NCBI GenBank assembly: GCA_038231615.1
Contig: JBBRLA010000611.1
Coordinates: 1-5,219 of the forward strand
DNA length: 5,219 nucleotides
Direction: 5' to 3'
Source: JBBRLA01 sp038231615
GTDB lineage: Bacteria; Myxococcota_A; Polyangia; Palsa-1104; JAEUJZ01
Every line of letters starts with the position of its first letter. Within the stretch, counting starts at the first letter, position 1. The translations under genes and the position numbers were made by a program. The notes beneath the pieces are model-generated. The model was given only the letters and a program-made list of their open reading frames with translations. It did no database searches and was not told the DNA's origin. Shown here piece after piece: positions 5,137 to 5,219 of this stretch.

Positions 5137-5219
5137 ATGGCGACCTTTCAACGGCTCGACGTCTACAAGCGTTCGATCGAGTTTGTGGCCCTGTCTCAGC
5201 AGATCCTTGACGGGCTTCC
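5137..5219 (+). CDS. Four-helix-bundle protein (23S rRNA IVS-protein type), N-terminal fragment
   Basis: Only 27 codons lie inside the window; the frame is open at the right edge. The N-terminus, with FQRLDVYKRSIEFVALS (4-20) and then QQILDGLP, matches the opening pattern of the TIGR02436-type four-helix-bundle family: an aromatic residue, L-x-V-Y/W, then a helix leading to a Pro-containing turn. Members are about 110-130 residues and include proteins encoded inside 23S rRNA intervening sequences as well as free-standing ones. The fold is shared with the Avd accessory protein of diversity-generating retroelements. Their molecular role is mostly unknown. An in-frame ATG at 5125 would add MIWP; neither start has a convincing Shine-Dalgarno. 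No rRNA sequence is visible in the window, so this copy appears free-standing. Assignment rests on a short stretch. Confidence 0.65.
   Translation, partial: MATFQRLDVYKRSIEFVALSQQILDGL

Overview
This is a GC-rich bacterial window (roughly two-thirds G+C by eye, with strong G/C preference at third codon positions) carrying ordinary chromosomal genes. The composition, an aldehyde dehydrogenase resembling the MSC7/ALDH22 branch, and a four-helix-bundle protein of the type common in myxobacteria fit Myxococcota or a related deltaproteobacterial lineage. That placement is inference. There is no rRNA, tRNA, CRISPR array, transposase or phage gene.

Left block (1-2356). A divergent pair shares a control region of about 110 bp (1080-1187). 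Leftward runs the N-terminal 359 residues of an aldehyde dehydrogenase, cut by the window edge, with a complete catalytic apparatus and a possible leaderless start. Rightward, a 30-codon reading frame with a strong Shine-Dalgarno sequence (1188-1280) overlaps by one base (TGATG) the start of a TauD/TfdA-type Fe(II)/2-oxoglutarate oxygenase (1280-2356). Oxygenase and dehydrogenase could act on related small molecules, but nothing here identifies a substrate.

Middle (2357-2706). A lower-GC gap holds an 18-bp AT-rich patch that may be a promoter and a 16-bp near-perfect palindrome. It is followed by a possible 63-residue basic small protein whose 3' end overlaps, tail to tail, the gene arriving from the right.

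Right block (2687-4992, minus strand). A two-gene operon encodes a CaCA-superfamily cation exchanger (439 aa) and, coupled through an ATGA overlap, a soluble 329-residue protein that I do not recognise. The coupling makes a joint role in cation handling plausible but unproven. This unknown partner and the 30-codon leader frame are the best candidates for something undescribed.

Right edge (4993-5219). A divergent intergenic stretch contains four perfect copies of the hexamer GTGAGC, then the first 27 codons of a protein resembling the four-helix-bundle (23S rRNA intervening-sequence protein, TIGR02436-type) family, which leaves the window.
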